From Malus domestica (taxonomy: Eukaryota > Streptophyta > Magnoliopsida > Rosales > Rosaceae), in assembly GCF_042453785.1 (NCBI RefSeq), contig NC_091674.1, positions 20,433,001 through 20,497,000 on the forward strand: a DNA stretch of 64,000 nt. Direction: 5' to 3'. A model generated the notes under the pieces. That model was not told where the DNA came from. It saw only the letters and a program-made list of their open reading frames with translations, and ran no database searches. The position numbers were made by a program, and so were the translations under genes. Each line of letters begins with the position of its first letter. Position 1 is the stretch's first letter. Positions 59,112 to 64,000 of the stretch are shown here, in pieces.

Positions 59112-60262
59112 TTAGGGTTAATCTCAGTTTACTACCCTAAAGTTTCGTGGTTTTCAAAATTTGGTACATGAAATTTTTTTCATCCCATAGTCATATCTCT
59201 AAGTTTCAATTTTCGGACAGTCTCATACATCCGTTAAGGTGACTGTTAAGTCAGTCGTTAACTGGTGATGTGGCGCCCATGTTGAGAATGACAGGGCACC
59301 ACATGTTGTTAAGGGTCCACGTGGAAATAAAAAAAAATTAAAAAAGCTTAAAAATTAAAAAACTTAAAAAATTAATAAATTAAAAAAAATAGAAAAAGGT
59401 GGGGATAATTGTTTCCTCTTTCCCTGTCCATTTTTCTATCTTCTGCTGATCTAGATGCGATGGAGATGCAACTATGGTGGTTCTAGCAGGTTGCAGCGGG
59501 TGGTCAGGCAGGCGCGAGCTTGCCACTATCGAGTAGCAACAGGTGCAGGTCCTGGTGAATCGAGGTTGGCTGGGTGGTTCAAGCAGAAAAGAAATGGTTG
59601 GGATCTGGGCTGGTGAGTCTAGTGAGTTTGGCTTGCTTTCAGCTTTACCCAGCCCTGTCGCGGCTTGGATTAAGGAACAAGAGATGAAAACCCAATGAGT
59701 GGGATTAGGCCGTGGAGTGAAGAGATGAACGGGATTTCTCTGGCCTTCACCTTCATCCTCAAATTTCTGCAATTTTTTGAAGGGCAAGAATAGGGAAAAC
59801 ACTGGATATTGGAATTGGAAAAAATTTAATAGGCAAACTCCATGGACAAAGAATTCGAATTCTTGGGAGCAAATCAGGTTGACAGACTTATCATTGGGCA
59901 CGCTTTATTTTCCCTTTCAATTCCTCTGTCGGTGGCCGAATCGATCTTCGCCCAACCATTGCTAGTCAAGAGGAAGGGTGACGGTTACGAGGTTCGCAAA
60001 CCTCTGTGAAGGGTTACAAGGTCACGAGGGCAAGGGTTGTTGGGCATCTGAGATTTGAGGGAGAGCTCAATTTTTAATTTTTTAATTTTTTAAGCTTTTA
60101 GTTTTTTTTAATTTTTTAAATGTTCACGTGGGCTATTAATGACACGTGGCGCCCAGTCATTATCCACATAGGCACCACATCATCAGTTAACGAGAGACTT
60201 AACAGCCAGACTAACGGATGTATGAGATTGTCCCAAAATTAACACTTTAGTAATCTGAAAAA
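59112..60262. mobile_element. TIR element (MULE-like) nested in the MULE, right end truncated
   Basis: The left arm (from about 59112, AATCTCAGTTTACTACCC) and right arm are inverted over about 150 bp. For example, CTCATACATCCGTTA and TAACGGATGTATGAG, with GTTAACTGGTGATGTGG against CCACATCATCAGTTAAC. The outer about 80 bp of the left arm has no partner on the right. The middle (59380-60060) is more GC-rich and has no transposase, so the element could be of the Pack-MULE kind, but I recognise no host gene. It sits directly in front of the FAR1-type start codon. Confidence 0.6.
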
Positions 60263-60455
60263 CAAAAATATTGTGAACAAATGAGTTGTTAAACTTAGAT
60301 AGCCACCACATGAGTATTTTTTTTTCAAACATATTGCTTGCATTATATATATATAAACCCACTAATTAGATGCTTGGAAAACAAGTGAAAGAACGATAAC
60401 CATAAATAACAAGAATTAGAGTCGTAATTCCTAAATATCAAAAACCTACTAATTA

Positions 60456-60550
60456 TGTCACATCCTTACCTAAGCCCCCATCACATCCCGGACTCGACTC
60501 CGCCATAGCACAATATTATCCGCTTTGGGCCATGATCACGCCCTCACGAT
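60456..60550 (-). repeat. Cassandra LTR fragment
   Basis: About 95 bp match the LTR end of Cassandra (minus strand), from TGTCACATCCTTACC to GCCCTCACGAT, stopping before the 5S-like domain. It abuts the TSD of the complete LTR next to it, so it was probably truncated earlier. Confidence 0.75.
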
Positions 60551-60555
60551 AATTA

Positions 60556-60849
60556 TGTCATATCCCGGCCTGGGGCCCCCACCACATCCCAGGCTCGACT
60601 CCGCCGTAGTACGATATTATTCGCTTTGGGCCCGACCACGCCCTCACGATTTTGTTTCTGTGAACTAACACGAAAACTTTCCAGTGGGTCACCCATCATG
60701 GGATTGCTATCGCGCGAACTTGCTTAACTTCGGAATTCCGATGGAACCCGAAGCCAGTGAGCTCCCAAAAGGCCTCGAGCTAGGTAAAGATGAGAATATA
60801 CATATAAGGCTTACAGGATCCTCACCCCTGGGCGATTTGGGATCTTACA
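60556..60849 (-). mobile_element. Cassandra solo LTR with 5-bp TSD
   Basis: A full 294-bp LTR (TGTCATATCC... to ...GGGATCTTACA on the plus strand) with the 5S rRNA-like core (reverse-complement CAGTGGGTCACCCATC..., GCTTAACTTCGGAATTCC). It is flanked by the perfect 5-bp TSD AATTA (60551-60555 and 60850-60854). A single LTR with an intact TSD indicates LTR-LTR recombination. Confidence 0.92.
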
Positions 60850-60951
60850 AATTAAATTTGCCAAAACTTGAAATTAAAATGGGTGCATATATACTTGATG
60901 TTGCTGATGAGATATGGAAATTAAATAGAATCCATGAGTAAGAGGATTGAC

Positions 60952-61194
60952 TTTTGTCTAAGAAGAGGAACAAAAGAAAAGTTAGGGTCTGTGCGAAACG
61001 AAAGAGAGGAAAAAGAGACGACTGGACGAATTGAACCGGGGCATAAGGTTGTTTTGATCCTTTACATAATATTTTAATATTGGATAATTTTTTTAGAAAA
61101 GAGAAAAACAATGGATAGGTGTCAAACTGGTAAGCATCCACAATAGCCATTCAGAAGGACTTCCTGCTAACTATTAAGCAGCCAAGTTTTGTCC
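60952..61194 (-). repeat. Right TIR of the FAR1-type MULE
   Basis: Inverted partner of 56584-56826, ending GCAGCCAAGTTTTGTCC at 61194, followed by the 9-bp TSD CTAAATTTT. Confidence 0.85.
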
Positions 61195-61495
61195 CTAAAT
61201 TTTAAAGTGCACAAATTATTATTTTTTCTTTAAACGACAAATATTATTAGATTAGTCACTGACTTGAATCCACGTCGTCATGCAATGGTTTAACTTCATT
61301 TCACTACTGTGGTAAAAGGCCACTTGCAGGTGCACAAATTAGATTAGTAGCTACAATTTGATTCTCCTAGCTATTAACTAGCACTAACTCATGTTAAAAC
61401 TCTCTAAATTCTGAACAATGTGGCTGCTGTTCATTATGTTGGAAAAGTTAGCGATATGGCAATTTGATTTATTTTTTATATTTACTTTTTATATT

Positions 61496-61643
61496 GGTGA
61501 TGCTATCCACACACCTCTTTTTATTTTTCATTCACTGCTCATAATTTTTGGCCGTCATATCAAATAAATTAAAAAAAATTAAATGACAAAATTTAACAAG
61601 ATGCTTGCAGGAGGTAAAAGAGAGTGTGCGAATAACCATGCCC
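61496..61643. mobile_element. 148-bp MITE, copy 2, with 8-bp TSD
   Basis: Same family as 30622-30770 (GATGCTATCCACACACCTCTT at the left in part, GTGTGCGAATAACCATGCCC at the right). It is flanked by the perfect 8-bp TSD TTTATATT (61488-61495 and 61644-61651). More diverged between arms than copy 1. Confidence 0.75.
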
Positions 61644-61954
61644 TTTATATTTTATGTATTAGCGCTTTCTAGTAGAATACTTATTTTTTACTTGTTATTA
61701 AGCTTGAAGATTGCTCATTTGTTTGTTCCAGGATTGGATTTTTATAAATACACCTCTTGTAACTTTGTATAGATTATGAGGCAAGATGTAGTCCATCCCA
61801 TAATGTAGTCATTTTGGTAATAAGTAGTTTTCTTCTTTCATTTCATTAAATGAAATAATGATCAGAGTTTGCAGTCAGTTTTCTGCTCGTTATTTGATAT
61901 GTTAACAGATTCTTTATCTCTTGCTCCATCGGAATTCAAAAAGTAAGGACGTTT

Positions 61955-62200
61955 TATTTGGGAGTTAGCCTTTTTCTAATCGCTTTGAGTATGAAAGAAA
62001 TAGCCTCCTTTGTAGTTGATGGCTATCCAGGGGTCTTGGCTATTTTAACTGTTTTGTGCGGGTTTGGAGAGTAAGGATAATTTGGTAGACCATTAATCAA
62101 ACCTTATGTGTAACTCAACTCGTTTTATCCATTATCTTTCTTTTATTAATATATATATATATATACACATACATACATATATATATATATATTGCCCTAT
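61955..62200 (+). repeat. LINE 3'-tail-like repeat, copy 2, with TA/CATA microsatellite
   Basis: Counterpart of 3680-3880 in the same orientation. It ends in TTTATTAATATATATATAT and an ACATACATACATATATAT tract (about 62148-62195), which replaces a LINE tail. Confidence 0.55.
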
Positions 62201-62232
62201 CGGTAACCTCATTAATTTAGAACCAGTAAACT

Positions 62233-62910
62233 GTCATGACTCATGAGAAACACCACATATAGTATCAAGTTATTGTTATGGAGCAAAAAATAACCCCAAA
62301 AATTCAAAGGACGACGCGTGGACTTTTTCTCTACAAAGACATGAATGCCCTCATTAAATGGGTAATGCATACAAATATTCCTACGCGCAGCTCAACATCC
62401 TGAAGGTCCAAGACTACTGCTCAAAACTCCCCTGCTCATGGCATGGAAAAGTCAAAGACATTAAAGATATGATTAATTACTAAATCTTATCTTTAATACA
62501 TTCCCAATTGAAGACCAACTCCATCGAGTAAGGAATCCTTATCACAATCAACCATGAATGTTTCTATCATCATCTCAAGATATTATCTCCTAATTATTAT
62601 CTTGAGAATATTCTTTCCTCATTCATTGACCAATAAGATGGCGTCACGGGTGGGGCAAAACCCTAACCCTATGACCAGCCTATCCTTGCTATAAATACCT
62701 CAATCTCCACTAAATTTTGGTAAGCTCTTTGCTATGTATACAACCCTAAACACTCACTCTTTTAAAAGTTATTGAATTAGGCATTGGAGATCCATTGGGC
62801 AAACCACCCACCTTGTTGGCTCATGAGGCTTTGGTCTATAATCAAAGGTGTTAATTATTTTGTAGGTACAAATTCGTCAAGATTAAAGACGGCATATTTT
62901 TACTATCACA
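62233..62910 (+). mobile_element. Possible LTR (solo or partial)
   Basis: TGTCATGACTC at 62233 and CTATCACA at about 62910 could be LTR ends. Between them is a TATA box in CTTGCTATAAATACCTC (about 62688) and a downstream GGCATTGGAGATCC...CCCACC block that resembles plant LTR R/U5 sequences. No second LTR, TSD or internal domain was seen, so this is tentative. Confidence 0.35.
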
Positions 62911-64000
62911 ATTGCGATCCACATATCGTATTAAAACGTTGAAATTTGAGCTAGTGTCGTTGTCCTTTTAATTAATTAAGATAATCCCATCACCAGAGTA
63001 ACTTATAACTCAAGCAGTTAAGATGATTTATTTTGCACACAAAGTACTCAGTTGAATTCATTCCTCCTCGATATCGCCTTGTTATTTGTTGAGAAGTTGA
63101 TATCGCTTGTATAAAGAAAAAGCTACTAGCTATATCTTATTTCACACAGTTTGTTCTTACTGAGTAAAGTGTTCCTACTTTATTTCCGAGTAATCCTTTA
63201 GCACCCATGGAATCTCTGCATCTAGATAATTAAAAGAATGTGTCCAATTCGGCTACCATTAGGCGGCGGCTTGTGAGTTATGGCTGTATCATCGTGCTTT
63301 GCTTAATCATCACTTACAAAAAGGCAGACACCATAAACAAAGATGATTGAAGGCAAAGGTGTGTTTTAATTAGTGCTATCCAAGAACAAGTTTATGCATT
63401 TGATTAAATTAAATAAGACAATTAAATATGGACTTGGTTCATTTTTGGTCAAAAAAGCAAACCCCCACCATTGAGATTGCGCATTCTGCTGTGCTAAAAG
63501 CCTAAAAGATAATTTGAGCAATGCGATGAACCTACGACAGAACAAATACGTGTATCCTATTCATTCCACAAGTCTACATCCAGGTTGCACCAACAAAGTG
63601 GGGATTCAGCGCATTAGCAGACCTGGACTTTTGCCTCTGCACTCGAATTTGAATTCACCTCTGCACCCATCATGATTCTCCTCTTGAAATCATCCGTAAT
63701 AGGGATGTATACGGTCCATTGACGTAGTTTAATTCGCCTTGGCGCAAAGCACATAGGAAGCTAACCTTATCTCTGCCAGCAACTGGCCTTTTTATCTAAT
63801 CTGTATTCGAATCGAAGAAAAAAGGTTTGAAGTTTCATTCTTCCATTCGAGTTTCTGCTACAAATTTCACTCTGGAAACTGCATATTTTTCCTTTGGCCG
63901 TTAATTCAAATATGTTACAAAGGAACGAATGGGCAGTTCAGAACATCCGAAATTACATTGTACACGCAACTTTTTCTTTCCTGCCTTCCTCTAAGAGATG
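62911..64000. other. Window end; no supported gene
   Basis: Mixed AT-rich sequence with short frames only. The last 400 bp are slightly richer in GC (CACCTCTGCACCCATC, TTGGCGCAAAGC) and could be the 3' edge of a gene beyond the window, but nothing can be named. Confidence 0.35.

Larger units (their letters stand above)
56584..61194 (-). mobile_element. MULE DNA transposon with FAR1-type transposase, 4.6 kb
   Basis: The terminal inverted repeats are long (about 56584-56826 and 60952-61194) and begin GGACAAAACTTGGCTGC. They are flanked by a perfect 9-bp TSD, CTAAATTTT (56575-56583 and 61195-61203), the hallmark of Mutator-like elements. Inside, on the minus strand, lies a broken FAR1/FHY3-type transposase gene. 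FAR1-family transcription factors are known to descend from such transposases. The element is inactive now, and has received a TIR element (59112-about 60262) and a Cassandra LTR (60556-60849) at the 5' side of its gene. Confidence 0.9.

Noticed and set aside
59380..59901. 173-codon minus-strand frame as a protein gene
   Set aside because: Proline/serine-rich with no domain, lies inside a TIR element, and begins in a region with competing frames. Kept only as possible cargo of the element.

Overview
This is plant nuclear DNA, most likely from the Rosaceae and probably the apple/pear tribe. The evidence is AT-rich sequence, spliced genes with plant-type introns, a nuclear tRNA-Ser, Cassandra TRIM elements whose LTRs carry a 5S rRNA-like domain, and several LTR and LINE families I recognise from memory as apple/pear repeats. 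The family-level placement is inference and was not checked by any search.

Only four loci look functional. Two tandem six-exon cellulose synthase-like G (CslG) genes lie on the + strand (15924-20072, 735 aa; 24810-29296, 731 aa). Both keep every glycosyltransferase-2 catalytic motif and share an identical phase-0 exon layout. A tRNA-Ser(UGA) gene is at 30486-30567. A three-exon ATL58/59-like RING-H2 E3 ligase (266 aa) lies on the - strand at 35710-37863.

The rest is dominated by transposable elements, many datable by nesting. 1-326: partial LTR. 1.3-3.9 kb: decayed LINE. 4.9-5.9 kb: two nested TIR elements. 7498-15490: decayed Ty1/copia element with a complete Cassandra inside it. 20.8-24.5 kb: non-autonomous LTR remnant, a long-TIR element, and a Cassandra with three LTRs. 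31025-33336: a hAT element with transposase remnants, split by a second hAT that carries a fragment of a translin-associated factor X (TRAX) gene. 41.5-47.1 kb: LINE ends, a repeat-rich non-autonomous LTR element with an intact coiled-coil ORF, and a mosaic junction. 47.9-54.9 kb: Helitron with a decayed RepHel gene. 56584-61194: a MULE with long TIRs, a perfect 9-bp target duplication and a broken FAR1-type transposase gene, itself containing a TIR element and a Cassandra solo LTR.

I see no wholly new system. The most informative objects are the hAT carrying TRAX, the FAR1-type MULE, the three-LTR Cassandra, the mosaic junction near 41.6 kb, and the repeat-borne coiled-coil ORF. The two CslG genes may form a small specialised-metabolism or cell-wall pair whose flanks and introns have been remodelled by transposons.
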